A stretch of 46,664 nt of DNA from a virus: the IMG/VR virus record IMGVR_UViG_3300028610_000664, positions 1-46,664 of that record. One strand, 5' to 3'. Position 1 is the stretch's first letter. Each line of letters begins with the position of its first letter. The notes under the pieces were generated by a model. That model saw only the letters and a list, made by a program, of their open reading frames with translations, ran no database searches and had not been told where the DNA came from. Positions 25,095 through 33,351 of this stretch are shown here, one piece after another. A program made the translations under genes and the position numbers.

Positions 25095-25341
25095 CATGAG
25101 GTACGAGAACCAACTTAAGTTCGACCAGATGATTGCCTACATTGCAAAGTCAGAGCATTGCAAGACGGACGAGGATTGGGACGAACTGGTTGACAACATG
25201 CGTGCGTTAATCACACCACGCGGCACGATGAACAGGCAATTGCTTTTGTCCACCGTGTTCCAACAATGGAGCCGCGAACACTTCAAGAAAATTCTCGCGT
25301 CTTCGCAACGACACTTTGCAAAAAAGGAGAAAGGAAAATGA
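25078..25341 (+). CDS. small hypothetical protein
   Basis: The 87-residue product starts at ATG 25078 with GGAGAAAGG upstream. It is highly charged and helical with a basic C-terminus (QRHFAKKEKGK). It overlaps the next gene by ATGA. No family was recognised. Confidence 0.5.
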   Translation: MNERNDMRYENQLKFDQMIAYIAKSEHCKTDEDWDELVDNMRALITPRGTMNRQLLLSTVFQQWSREHFKKILASSQRHFAKKEKGK

Positions 25342-25814
25342 ATCAGCGATTCGAAGATACATTGGTTAGGGCTTTAGATTCGATTGCAGGTATGTCAAGA
25401 GACTACCGAGTGCTGGAAGAAAGAAACCGGCTGGCATTCAAGAAGCTACAGGAGCAGGACGAAACCATTCTCAAGCTGACCCGGATGCTGAACGAACCGG
25501 CAGATTGTGAGGACTGTCCGCACCAGCACCCCGAGTACCGCGAAGCAAGGTTCGCATTGATTGACGGTGCAACGTTATCATCGTTGCCCGGCCCCTTCTG
25601 CAAATGGCTGGAAGGTGAACGGAGGGCTGAGCGTGAGGATTCAGACATAGACCTTGCAGTTGGCATGGGTGGACAGTCATTCACTCAAGATGCATGGGAG
25701 AAAGAGCAAGGCTACCCATTCGCCTCTGCGCCCAAGGCCCCACGGTGCTATGACACGTACTTTGATGTGACGTGCTGGCGGTGGGTTCACAACACGGTGA
25801 GGATATTCGGATGA
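25338..25814 (+). CDS. coiled-coil protein with possible zinc site
   Basis: The 158-residue product begins with a helical heptad region (residues 5-50, YRVLEERNRLAFKKLQEQDE) and then has CEDCPHQH, a possible metal site. The second half resembles part of a soluble domain with no recognised family. It is coupled on both sides by ATGA overlaps. Confidence 0.5.
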   Translation: MNQRFEDTLVRALDSIAGMSRDYRVLEERNRLAFKKLQEQDETILKLTRMLNEPADCEDCPHQHPEYREARFALIDGATLSSLPGPFCKWLEGERRAEREDSDIDLAVGMGGQSFTQDAWEKEQGYPFASAPKAPRCYDTYFDVTCWRWVHNTVRIFG

Positions 25815-25945
25815 TCCGGCTACCTGTGTACATACTGTCGTTCACGATCATGTGTGCGGCAGCAATCGAGGGACAATGGGCGTGGGTTATCGTGCTTGCA
25901 GCGGTGACCTACGCCATACTCCCCCCTAAAGTAACAGGAGAATAA
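25811..25945 (+). CDS. 44-residue membrane peptide
   Basis: The ATG overlaps the upstream stop. Almost the whole peptide is hydrophobic, with two short membrane stretches (PVYILSFTIMCAAA and WVIVLAAVTYAIL) joined by EGQW. It could be a holin-like or host-membrane-modulating peptide; there is no direct evidence. Confidence 0.5.
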   Translation: MIRLPVYILSFTIMCAAAIEGQWAWVIVLAAVTYAILPPKVTGE

Positions 25946-25946
25946 C

Positions 25947-26129
25947 GTGGAACCTTTTATTATTGTAATGGTGGCATTCATGGTGTGGTTTGTCGTGGGC
26001 ATCGTAGAGATACTGATCGACCACTTCTCAACACACTACTTTTCAATTGGGCTGTGCAACAAGGTGCGGATCACGCTGGCTGTTGTAATCATGGGATGCC
26101 TTGTCGCCTACTGTGGGGTGACGACATGA
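25947..26129 (+). CDS. 60-residue membrane protein
   Basis: The product starts with GTG behind AGGAGAATAAC. It has two membrane segments (residues 4-24 and 42-56). It forms a run with the membrane proteins on either side and overlaps the next gene by ATGA. Confidence 0.55.
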   Translation: MEPFIIVMVAFMVWFVVGIVEILIDHFSTHYFSIGLCNKVRITLAVVIMGCLVAYCGVTT

Positions 26130-26494
26130 GCTACCACCCCCGGCACGACAAGCACATACCCTCGCATCTTTGGAAGCATGTAAAGGTGTGGCGGGCAGAG
26201 GATGAACTACGGGCGAAGGCTCGCAGAGCCAGACAGTTGTTTAAGTGGAGCGTTATCATCGCGGCCCTGTGTGCAGCACTGTTGTACCTGGGTTTGATCG
26301 CCAGTGTGTACGAGCATTCAGTATCGCACACGCCCAGCGTGCTGCCAGTGGAGACGGTAGCTCGCTTCATGGGAATACCGAGACGGCTGTGCGACAACAC
26401 AAAGTCTCACCGAGTGTGGGCTGAGTGCATGGGTGTCGGGTACAGGGACAATGCAACTGATCGATACTTATATACGCATCGCGAAGATGACTGA
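26126..26494 (+). CDS. single-pass membrane protein
   Basis: The 122-residue product starts at ATG 26126. It has a basic cytoplasmic N-terminus (about 40 residues, Arg- and His-rich), one membrane segment (residues 43-62) and an outer domain with two cysteines. No family was recognised. Confidence 0.55.
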   Translation: MSYHPRHDKHIPSHLWKHVKVWRAEDELRAKARRARQLFKWSVIIAALCAALLYLGLIASVYEHSVSHTPSVLPVETVARFMGIPRRLCDNTKSHRVWAECMGVGYRDNATDRYLYTHREDD

Positions 26495-26510
26495 GTAAAC
26501 CAACCATGAC

Positions 26511-26527
26511 TTGCACAGCTTGTGTAA
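26511..26527. repeat. dyad 5 (TTGCACAGCTTGTGTAA, degenerate)
   Basis: This copy has two changes from the consensus. It lies 62 bases before dyad 6 in the same gap, so the pair could bind a regulator cooperatively or form one larger RNA fold. Confidence 0.7.
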
Positions 26528-26588
26528 GGTTTGGGCGGCGCTGCCTTTATTGGCATGGGTCTTTCTCCTGCCCACCGCTGCCCGAATC

Positions 26589-26605
26589 TTACACAGGCTG
26601 TGTAA
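26589..26605. repeat. dyad 6 (TTACACAGGCTGTGTAA)
   Basis: A perfect dyad with central G, ending 16 bases before ATG 26622, with GGGAG in between. Confidence 0.85.
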
Positions 26606-26621
26606 GTTTAGGGAGAATGAA

Positions 26622-26795
26622 ATGTGTAAAGCAATGGACGACCTCAAGGCCGAGAACAAAAGGCTGAGAGTTTTACTCCGAGCTAAAGACGCAAGAATAG
26701 TTGCGGCGCTTGGCCGGATTGGGCACATCGAACGCCGCTGCCATGCTCTTAGACGGTGGCTTGTTCCTGTAGTTAAGGGGAAGAATGGTGAATGA
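26622..26795 (+). CDS. small coiled-coil protein
   Basis: The product has 57 residues from ATG 26622 behind GGGAG. A frame open to 26511 would translate through the dyads and is less likely. The first 40 residues form a basic leucine-zipper-like helix (DDLKAENKRLRVLLRAKDAR). DNA or RNA binding is possible. Confidence 0.5.
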   Translation: MCKAMDDLKAENKRLRVLLRAKDARIVAALGRIGHIERRCHALRRWLVPVVKGKNGE

Positions 26796-26979
26796 CATGA
26801 AGCAGGACAAAGTAGGTGTCACGAAGAAGCTACTGGATATGATCTTGGGTGCGCCCAAGGCCCACACTCCCCCACCACCGCTGAACCGAAAGACTCGCCG
26901 GTACATGGGGGCAATGCAACAGAAACGCAACGCAGCACCAAGGCGTAGAAAATATGAGGGCCGTGGTGTTAAGCGATAA
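26785..26979 (+). CDS. small basic protein
   Basis: The 64-residue product is very basic towards the C-terminus (NAAPRRRKYEGRGVKR). ATG 26785 or 26797 may be the start. The 14-base element at 26850 encodes part of its proline-rich middle. No family was recognised. Confidence 0.45.
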   Translation: MVNDMKQDKVGVTKKLLDMILGAPKAHTPPPPLNRKTRRYMGAMQQKRNAAPRRRKYEGRGVKR

Positions 26980-27496
26980 CCTCAGACGGAAATTACATGA
27001 GCTTTCAAAGAGCATGTACAACAACTCACGCACCGAGGAGTTCTTCAATTGGCAGGAAGAATTTGAGGAGTGTGCCAAGTACATTAACCGCGTAGTTAGA
27101 GAGGAGAAAGAATCAATGCTACTGTTTCCGGACATGAGGAGAGAGCAGTACGAGGGCAATGACAATTTTGTTTTTGCCGCACCCTGCACCAAAGTGGAGT
27201 GGGACTACCTGCACAGCAAATCCGTGCAGGAGGAACACTACTTACCCTACATCTTTATGAAGGATGACCCCGACGATGTAACTTGTCTAGTCCTTCGCCT
27301 TCCCGAAATAACTGACGAACAAGCTGTCACAACCGCCGCATGGATACGTGTATCTGAGGAGTACACCGGCATGATTTACGCTGTGAGCTTCGAGTCAGTC
27401 CCTTCCGTACAATCGTTATCATCAATCGTAGCCCGTACCGCTGGCTGCAACCCCAAGCAAGTTAAACACATAGAAATCAACAGGAGTAATGTATGA
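26954..27496 (+). CDS. hypothetical protein upstream of the MoxR gene
   Basis: The 180-residue product overlaps the previous gene by 26 bases and the MoxR gene by ATGA. It is acidic with a helical N-terminal half (FFNWQEEFEECAKYINRVV) and a beta-rich C-terminal half (YTGMIYAVSFESV). Coupling to the MoxR gene suggests it may belong to that module. No family was recognised. Confidence 0.6.
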   Translation: MRAVVLSDNLRRKLHELSKSMYNNSRTEEFFNWQEEFEECAKYINRVVREEKESMLLFPDMRREQYEGNDNFVFAAPCTKVEWDYLHSKSVQEEHYLPYIFMKDDPDDVTCLVLRLPEITDEQAVTTAAWIRVSEEYTGMIYAVSFESVPSVQSLSSIVARTAGCNPKQVKHIEINRSNV

Positions 27497-28578
27497 ACCT
27501 AGCACAAGCAAAGAAGCTAATCATCAAGCTGTTCCACCGTCAGATTGAAACTGGCGAGCGATTCAGTATCGAGCTAGTCTCTGGCCCCGGCATGGGGAAA
27601 TCAGAAGGCATAGCACAAGTGGCGCACGAACTGGCCACGTTACCGACAGACAAAGGTGGACTAGGCGAGCCTTGCGGCTTCCTACCATTCTTCCTGAGTA
27701 CGAAAGAAGCACCGGACATTGGCGGCTTCGGATTACCGGGCAAGGACGTTGACGGCACCCCCATCATGCGCTTCACGAAAGCACCGTGGATGCCCCGCAA
27801 AGGCGCACCCGCACACGGCATCGTGTTCCTTGATGAATTCCGTCAGTCCAACCATGATGTGCAGAAGCCTTCCGCTGAACTGCTACTCAACGGTCAGGTA
27901 GGTGAGTCCAAGCTACCTATTACGTGGATGGTAATCGCCGCGTCCAACCGAGAGAAGGACAGGTCAGGTGTGCAACGTGAACTCGCCTTCGTTGCCAACA
28001 GACGTATGGAAATTAAAATCGAGCCAAACCTGGATGCGTGGGTTCATTGGGCAGAGGTCAAGGCCATCCATTGGGCCGCAGTTGCGTTCGCCAAGCATCA
28101 ACCCGGCCTGATCTTTCGCGAGGATATTCCTGAGAAGTCTGGCCCATTCTGCACACCCCGATCATTCGTGAAAATGTCTCACATGATTGGTGAGCTTGAA
28201 ATGGAAATGTTTACCGAGGCCGCTGCAGGATTGATAGGCGAGGGAACCGCAGCACAATTCGTAGCGTTTCTACGAGTGGTTGAGCAGCTTCCGTCATTCG
28301 ACGAGATCATTGCCGACCCAAAGAAGTGCAGGACGCCCGAGACGGATCGCCCAGATGCACAGTACGCAACTATGCAGATGATCGCACACAGGGTGGACGA
28401 TGACACAGCTACACCAGCATTCACTTACCTCAAGCGTATGCCGAAAGAGTTTCAAGTGGCTGGCCTGAAGGCGACGTTGCGACGGTGTCCCGCTGTGTTA
28501 CGCAGCAAAGACTTTAGCTCATGGGTGCGAGACAACAAGGACTTGCTGGTTAACGCGAACCTTCTCGACGCTTCGTGA
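27493..28578 (+). CDS. MoxR-type AAA+ ATPase
   Basis: The 361-residue protein has Walker A GPGMGKS (residues 31-37), Walker B IVFLDEF (D114, E115), a sensor 1 region MVIAASNREKD and a following arginine-rich LAFVANRRMEIKI segment. These identify a MoxR-branch AAA+ remodelling ATPase. MoxR enzymes typically act with VWA-domain proteins, and one is encoded downstream at 30756-31937 in the same operon. Its partner and substrate are unknown. Confidence 0.85.
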   Translation: MNLAQAKKLIIKLFHRQIETGERFSIELVSGPGMGKSEGIAQVAHELATLPTDKGGLGEPCGFLPFFLSTKEAPDIGGFGLPGKDVDGTPIMRFTKAPWMPRKGAPAHGIVFLDEFRQSNHDVQKPSAELLLNGQVGESKLPITWMVIAASNREKDRSGVQRELAFVANRRMEIKIEPNLDAWVHWAEVKAIHWAAVAFAKHQPGLIFREDIPEKSGPFCTPRSFVKMSHMIGELEMEMFTEAAAGLIGEGTAAQFVAFLRVVEQLPSFDEIIADPKKCRTPETDRPDAQYATMQMIAHRVDDDTATPAFTYLKRMPKEFQVAGLKATLRRCPAVLRSKDFSSWVRDNKDLLVNANLLDAS

Positions 28579-28796
28579 ACCCGCATACACACAGCGGTGG
28601 GTTTCCTATCTTCCTAGTGGAGTCGAAGCTTTACCGCTGTGAGTGTGGATTCGAAAAAATGCTAGATACAAATCACTACCACGAATGCTACCCCTACTGC
28701 ATTGCATGTCAGAGGCAGTCAACGTGGAAGTGCCGAGAGTTAGATTTTGACATTATAATTAAACGAGTAGAGGAGCAAGACAATGCCCGACAATGA
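28575..28796 (+). CDS. small zinc-finger-like protein
   Basis: The 73-residue product starts with GTG overlapping the MoxR stop by four bases. It carries CECGF, HYHECYPYCIAC and a further Cys, so one or two zinc ribbons are likely. It sits between the ATPase gene and the next module gene. Confidence 0.55.
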   Translation: MNPHTHSGGFPIFLVESKLYRCECGFEKMLDTNHYHECYPYCIACQRQSTWKCRELDFDIIIKRVEEQDNARQ

Positions 28797-30144
28797 CTTT
28801 GACGATATATCCAGCCTGTTACAAGATGTGCTGGACGATAAGCCGGTAGAGATACCTGCTGACACGCCCGCTGACCCCTTCAAAGCGAAGGGTGATCCGG
28901 TAACTGCCAACCAACCGGAAGAACCAGAGCCGGACGATGGCGACATCCTTGGGGACTTCCTCAATGACATAGTAGAGGAGGAAGCTACACCAATACCGTT
29001 ATCACCGATCGATGAAGCGGTCGATGAGGCGGTGGCAGAAGTTGAGGCCGTGATCGAGGAGGCAACGGAGGAATCTTACACAGCCTGTGTAAGTTCTGAT
29101 GGTCTGTCAACCGCCGATGTTGTGGCGGGGATAGACGCGGAGCAACTAGAAGCCGCTGCGCCCGAGGCCCCACAGACCGCTGAGCATGTGTTCGCAGAGC
29201 CAGTAGAGAAGGCGGCGGTGCCAATGCCCACGTTCACTACGGACGAGCTGACGGAGAGCATTGACATACGCAACTTCGCTACCTTGGTCACGTTGAACAC
29301 GCAACGGTGGCACGCAAAGGCCAAGGACAGGAAAGCTGCGCTTGACGCTGCCGACGCCGCTGGTGCGGACAAGGACGCGTTCGATGCCCGTAAGAAATTG
29401 CTCGCGGGCTGCGACACTGAGCTTCGGGCTGTGCATAAAGAGATTGACAATGCACGTGCTGAGCATTACAGGCTCACCATGCCGTGGTCAAGCATCGGGC
29501 TTAACGATGTTGGCAAGCGAGCGGGTGGGAGGCTGATGCCGAACACGTTGTTCCTTGATTACACCACAGCTATGGCAAGGTGCAAGGCAGCAATGGAGGC
29601 CAAGCTCACTGAGTTCGAGACAAAGTACCCGAGCTTGATCGCCATTGCACAACAGAAGTTAGGTACTGCATTCGATCCTTCCCAGTACCCGAACCCGTCA
29701 AGCATACGCCAGCACTTCACGCTGAGCTTTGACTTCAACCCGATCCCTGTCGGCTCCGACTTCAAGGGACTACAGCAAGCACAGGTAGAGAAGCTGGGTG
29801 CTGCGCTGAACAGAAAGACGCGGGTGATGTTGGAGAATGCAATGCAGGATGTGTGGAAGAATCTCTACGAGACTGTAGCCCACGCGTATGCAAGGCTGAA
29901 TACTCCGGGTGCGATGTTCCATGCATCGTTGATCGACAAGCTGCGCGATCAGGCCGAGCTTATGAAACACCTGAATGCAACTGGTGACAAGAACATTGCA
30001 CAGGTGGCTAATCTGATCAGTGGTGATCTGATTAAGTTCGACCCGAAAGACATTCGCAAGGACGACGCATTGCGTAAGCGACTCGCCGACTATGCCAAGA
30101 AGGTGGTTGACTTCATGGAGGGCGTAGCGAATGCCAGCCCCTAG
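28783..30144 (+). CDS. helical protein of the MoxR/VWA module (DUF3150-like?)
   Basis: In the 453-residue protein the first 150 residues are acidic and probably disordered. The rest is helical, with two coiled-coil stretches around RKAALDAADAAGADKDAFDA and KELEK-type repeats near the C-terminus. A protein of this type often sits between a MoxR ATPase and a VWA protein in phages (I recall DUF3150), but that match is only by context and general character. Dyad 7 lies inside its acidic N-terminal coding part. Confidence 0.5.
   Translation: MPDNDFDDISSLLQDVLDDKPVEIPADTPADPFKAKGDPVTANQPEEPEPDDGDILGDFLNDIVEEEATPIPLSPIDEAVDEAVAEVEAVIEEATEESYTACVSSDGLSTADVVAGIDAEQLEAAAPEAPQTAEHVFAEPVEKAAVPMPTFTTDELTESIDIRNFATLVTLNTQRWHAKAKDRKAALDAADAAGADKDAFDARKKLLAGCDTELRAVHKEIDNARAEHYRLTMPWSSIGLNDVGKRAGGRLMPNTLFLDYTTAMARCKAAMEAKLTEFETKYPSLIAIAQQKLGTAFDPSQYPNPSSIRQHFTLSFDFNPIPVGSDFKGLQQAQVEKLGAALNRKTRVMLENAMQDVWKNLYETVAHAYARLNTPGAMFHASLIDKLRDQAELMKHLNATGDKNIAQVANLISGDLIKFDPKDIRKDDALRKRLADYAKKVVDFMEGVANASP
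29076..29092. repeat. dyad 7 inside a coding region (TTACACAGCCTGTGTAA)
   Basis: An exact copy within the 28783-30144 gene, where it encodes part of a disordered acidic segment (SYTACVSS). It shows that the element spreads or is kept independently of gene boundaries. Confidence 0.85.
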
Positions 30145-30763
30145 GTGGGAGAACCACAGTTCTGCGTGGAGCCGCACATTCAATTTTCGAAGCAAGGGCA
30201 AGAAAACTTGGTTGAGTGATGCCAACTGCCCTATACGGATGCGCGGTTATACCGAGCTTCGGCTAGGCGACCTCGATGCAAAGTTGCGTAAGAAGATTGA
30301 CACCGCTTTGCGTCGGGGCTATGCCTTGGAACGTAACTCACAATTGCGTCCTATGCTGGACATGCTTGAGAAAGTCCAGCCCGAACAGATGCTACCTATC
30401 GGCTACGTGGGCAAGACCGAGCTAACCCTTTTCCTCGCCACTGAGGATGAGGCCGACGACTTACAGAAGGAGTTGAACGCCAACACTGTAATGACCGAGG
30501 CTTTCAGAGGGAGCAGGATTAGGGTCAGGAAGGGCCGCGATGGTTGGTGGCTAGTTCAGGTAGACCTGTACAAACCAAGGGGCGCAAGAGGGAACACGAA
30601 GCACATGGCCCCATGCTTTACACAACTGCGCGTAACAATAGATGAATGGATGAAACCCGATGCCTCTATACGAGAGGAGTTCGCCCGATGGTGCGCTGAG
30701 GACAACAAGGTTATTAGGATTCCATTCGACTCACACTTAAAACGAGGAGTAGATAATGAGTGA
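30131..30763 (+). CDS. basic hypothetical protein of the MoxR/VWA module
   Basis: The 210-residue protein is strongly basic and lies between the helical protein and the VWA protein, overlapping both by 8-14 bases. It contains LRKKIDTALRRGYALERNS and a beta-rich GWWLVQVDLYKPRG segment. No family was recognised; the position suggests a module component. Confidence 0.55.
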   Translation: MPAPRWENHSSAWSRTFNFRSKGKKTWLSDANCPIRMRGYTELRLGDLDAKLRKKIDTALRRGYALERNSQLRPMLDMLEKVQPEQMLPIGYVGKTELTLFLATEDEADDLQKELNANTVMTEAFRGSRIRVRKGRDGWWLVQVDLYKPRGARGNTKHMAPCFTQLRVTIDEWMKPDASIREEFARWCAEDNKVIRIPFDSHLKRGVDNE

Positions 30764-31937
30764 TGACAGCCATCCGTTATACACGGAAGTAAAAACAGCA
30801 ATGCTGTTACATGTACCCTTCTTTGCCAGCATCCTGCTAGACATGATGACGGTTAAGATAGGGAAGTTCCCCGATGTATTCGGGAGCAGGACACCCACCG
30901 CAGCAACTAACGGTAAGACCGTTTGGTTTGACAAAGACTTCTTTGAGAAGATGAAGCTGCCCGAGCGTGTGTTCGTCCTCTGCCATGAGATTGGCCACGC
31001 GATGTGGTCACACATGTCCAGAGGCAAGCACTACTTTGATGCAGGATTCGAGGGCGAGAAGTTTGACCCTGGTAGGTGGAACAGGGCGGGCGATTACGTT
31101 ATCAACGATATGCTTGTCAAGTGTAACGTGGGCAAGATGCCCCAATGTGGCCTGCATGACCCGAGCAAGTACACATCCGAAATGCTTGTCGATGATGTGT
31201 ACCGCGATCTTAAGGACGATCCTGACGACGGTGAAGGAGCTGGGCAGGGAGAGGGCGGCTCGCTGGATCACCACATCCTTGAGATAGGTAGCACAAGCGA
31301 GGTTGAATGGAAACGGGCAGTACAGACCGCTGCCGATGCCGCCAAATCACAGGGTAAGCTCCCCGCTGACCTTAAGCGGTTCGTCGAGGAACTATTGAAC
31401 CCCAAGGTGCCGTGGACTGAGAAGCTACGTAGCAGCCTCACACGCTGCGCTGGGCGTGACTCCACTACTTGGTCAAAGCCCCACAGGCGGCGACTCATTA
31501 CCCAAGGCATTGTGATGCCGAGCTATACCGGGTTTGCTTCGGGCCACATCGTGTTCGTAGTCGATACCTCAGGGAGCATGTCTCAAGATGAAATGGCACA
31601 GGGGTTGAGTGAGTGTGACGCCATTCTCTCCGACTGCCAGCCAGAGGCGGTTACTCTGATAGGCTGTGACGCACGTGTGAACAGCCGACTTGAGCTTTAC
31701 TCAGGTGACTCGCTGGCCGATGACCCACCCCCATTAGGCGGTGGCGGTGGCACATCTTTTGTCCCGCCTTTCGATCTTTTGGCCGAAGAAGGGATCGTCC
31801 CTGCCTGTCTGGTGTACTTCACAGACATGATGGGAACCTTCCCCGATGATCCGGGCTATCCAGTGATCTGGTGTTCGACAAGTGAGAAGCACGAAGGCCC
31901 ATTCGGGGAGACAATCTACGTTGAGCTTGACGAGTGA
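30756..31937 (+). CDS. metallopeptidase-like/VWA protein (DUF2201 type)
   Basis: The 393-residue protein fuses two domains. The N-terminal part has a zinc-protease motif HEIGHAMWSH (H77, E78, H81), typical of the putative metallopeptidase domain of DUF2201 proteins. The C-terminal part is a von Willebrand A-like domain with a perfect MIDAS start DTSGSMS (D270-S274) and a later TDMMG aspartate. MoxR ATPases commonly act on VWA partners, so the ATPase at 27493 probably works with it. The target is unknown. Confidence 0.8.
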   Translation: MSDDSHPLYTEVKTAMLLHVPFFASILLDMMTVKIGKFPDVFGSRTPTAATNGKTVWFDKDFFEKMKLPERVFVLCHEIGHAMWSHMSRGKHYFDAGFEGEKFDPGRWNRAGDYVINDMLVKCNVGKMPQCGLHDPSKYTSEMLVDDVYRDLKDDPDDGEGAGQGEGGSLDHHILEIGSTSEVEWKRAVQTAADAAKSQGKLPADLKRFVEELLNPKVPWTEKLRSSLTRCAGRDSTTWSKPHRRRLITQGIVMPSYTGFASGHIVFVVDTSGSMSQDEMAQGLSECDAILSDCQPEAVTLIGCDARVNSRLELYSGDSLADDPPPLGGGGGTSFVPPFDLLAEEGIVPACLVYFTDMMGTFPDDPGYPVIWCSTSEKHEGPFGETIYVELDE

Positions 31938-32614
31938 GCCGCCGTTATCATCGCGGGCCTGTCGGCAAGGGTGGCATGGTTGGTGATCCTTCCTCACGCA
32001 TGTTCGCACTTGCTAAGGAGCTGTTGTGGCGTCAACGGCAAATCTACCCTTTCCCCTGCGATCAAGAGGAAGTGCTGCTCTCGCTGTTCCCCACAGAAAT
32101 GCAGGATACGGTGCTGACTGATGACGTTAGGTTCGCGTGGAATAATCTTACACACTGTGTAAGTACGGGAACCTCCTGCATCATAGAACTGGATGGTGTA
32201 ACGGGCAAGGCGTTCTGGATGCGCTTTGACAACCCGGTGCCTGTCCCGATGAACGCCGAGGCGTTTACGTTGCCAAGCGTCAGTCCTCATTACAGTGAGG
32301 TCTACAACTGGTGGCACAAAGCTATGGAGATTCATTCGGAGTTGAGCGAGTACGAGAAAGCTGTGTGGACATTCATACAGAAGGCGTGCCACCCGTTGCT
32401 TGTGGAAATGTATTGGCCAGAGCTACACACGTTCGTTGACTTCAAGTTATCCCCTAGTCAGGCGCTAAACCCGATGCTCCTCAACAAGAGACGTGTCGTA
32501 CCCATGCCCACCGCCGCTCAAAGCGATGGGATCATTCAAACCCTAGCAGCCAGTACGCTGCTCCCCCCACATGTATGCACAGCGTGGGTGGACTACGAAG
32601 TGGAGGAAGCATAA
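31934..32614 (+). CDS. hypothetical protein, possible paralogue of the next gene
   Basis: The 226-residue product is coupled to the VWA gene by a four-base overlap, so it may belong to the module. Near its end it has YWPELHTFVDFKLSP, which resembles VWPELLPFMDSESK in the next gene's product. Dyad 8 lies inside its coding region. No named family was recognised. Confidence 0.55.
   Translation: MSRRYHRGPVGKGGMVGDPSSRMFALAKELLWRQRQIYPFPCDQEEVLLSLFPTEMQDTVLTDDVRFAWNNLTHCVSTGTSCIIELDGVTGKAFWMRFDNPVPVPMNAEAFTLPSVSPHYSEVYNWWHKAMEIHSELSEYEKAVWTFIQKACHPLLVEMYWPELHTFVDFKLSPSQALNPMLLNKRRVVPMPTAAQSDGIIQTLAASTLLPPHVCTAWVDYEVEEA
32148..32162. repeat. dyad 8 inside a coding region (TTACACACTGTGTAA)
   Basis: This is a shortened copy with intact TTACACA/TGTGTAA arms and one central base; the inner G and C of the full element are missing. 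It lies in the 31934-32614 gene. Confidence 0.75.
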
Positions 32615-33351
32615 TGTCTTTTACTCTCCAGTTCAGAAATTCATTCCCACGCGAAATGCAAGGGAAGTTTGAAGTATATTGGCACTTGATGCACCCTCAG
32701 ACAATCGATCGCGCAGATATTTATCGGTGGGGGTGGGACGATGAAGAATGGAATGCGTTGAAACTGTTGGAGAGACGACGGAGTGACGTAATCTGCTCGG
32801 CTTCTCAATGGCAGGAGTGGACTTTCACCATGCACTTCGGTGGGAAGTACCCCGAGTATGTGCCAAACCATGCGAAGCTTGGATACAAATGCGCCAAAGG
32901 CAAGCCGGTTATAAACGTAAAAGAAACCGATCTGCCCGACGCACTGAGGGATGAACTGCGATTGTGGATCATCGAAGCATTCAGGTATCAGCGGCTTTCG
33001 TTTCAACTGCTGCGACAGTTAAATGCCCTGCTCGCTGTGCAGCGGGAAAAAGCTCCGGGGACAAATCGCTACGGTCGAACTGTATGGAAGAACGACTCAC
33101 AGTGCAAAGGGATATGCAACACGACCAGTACGCTGTACGCGGTGTGGCCCGAACTTCTACCGTTCATGGACTCAGAGTCAAAGGCCACGTTGCGCCACAG
33201 GAAAATGCGTACTTCCCTGCCGCGTGTGTGGGACGAAGATGACCTAAAAGAATTCCATGCGGTGGAGGGCATGGACGAATTAACAGAAGCACTCAGCACC
33301 ATGTCACTCATACCCAATGAGAAAGACAAATACTATCCTAGTCTGAATTAG
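32614..33351 (+). CDS. hypothetical protein, last gene of the first early operon
   Basis: The 245-residue product starts at ATG 32614, sharing a base with the previous stop, and has TGGAGGAAGC upstream. Its C-terminal half contains VWPELLPFMD and RKMRTSLPR, resembling the previous gene's product. The dyad and terminator directly after it mark the end of the transcript. No named family was recognised. Confidence 0.6.
   Translation: MSFTLQFRNSFPREMQGKFEVYWHLMHPQTIDRADIYRWGWDDEEWNALKLLERRRSDVICSASQWQEWTFTMHFGGKYPEYVPNHAKLGYKCAKGKPVINVKETDLPDALRDELRLWIIEAFRYQRLSFQLLRQLNALLAVQREKAPGTNRYGRTVWKNDSQCKGICNTTSTLYAVWPELLPFMDSESKATLRHRKMRTSLPRVWDEDDLKEFHAVEGMDELTEALSTMSLIPNEKDKYYPSLN

Larger units (their letters stand above)
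20772..29170. repeat. dispersed 14-base element TGCGCCCAAGGCCC
   Basis: Exact copies lie at 21904-21917, 25727-25740 and 26850-26863 on the plus strand and at 20772-20785 on the minus strand. A one-base variant lies at 29157-29170. Three of them (25727, 26850, 29157) fall inside coding regions. Confidence 0.7.
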
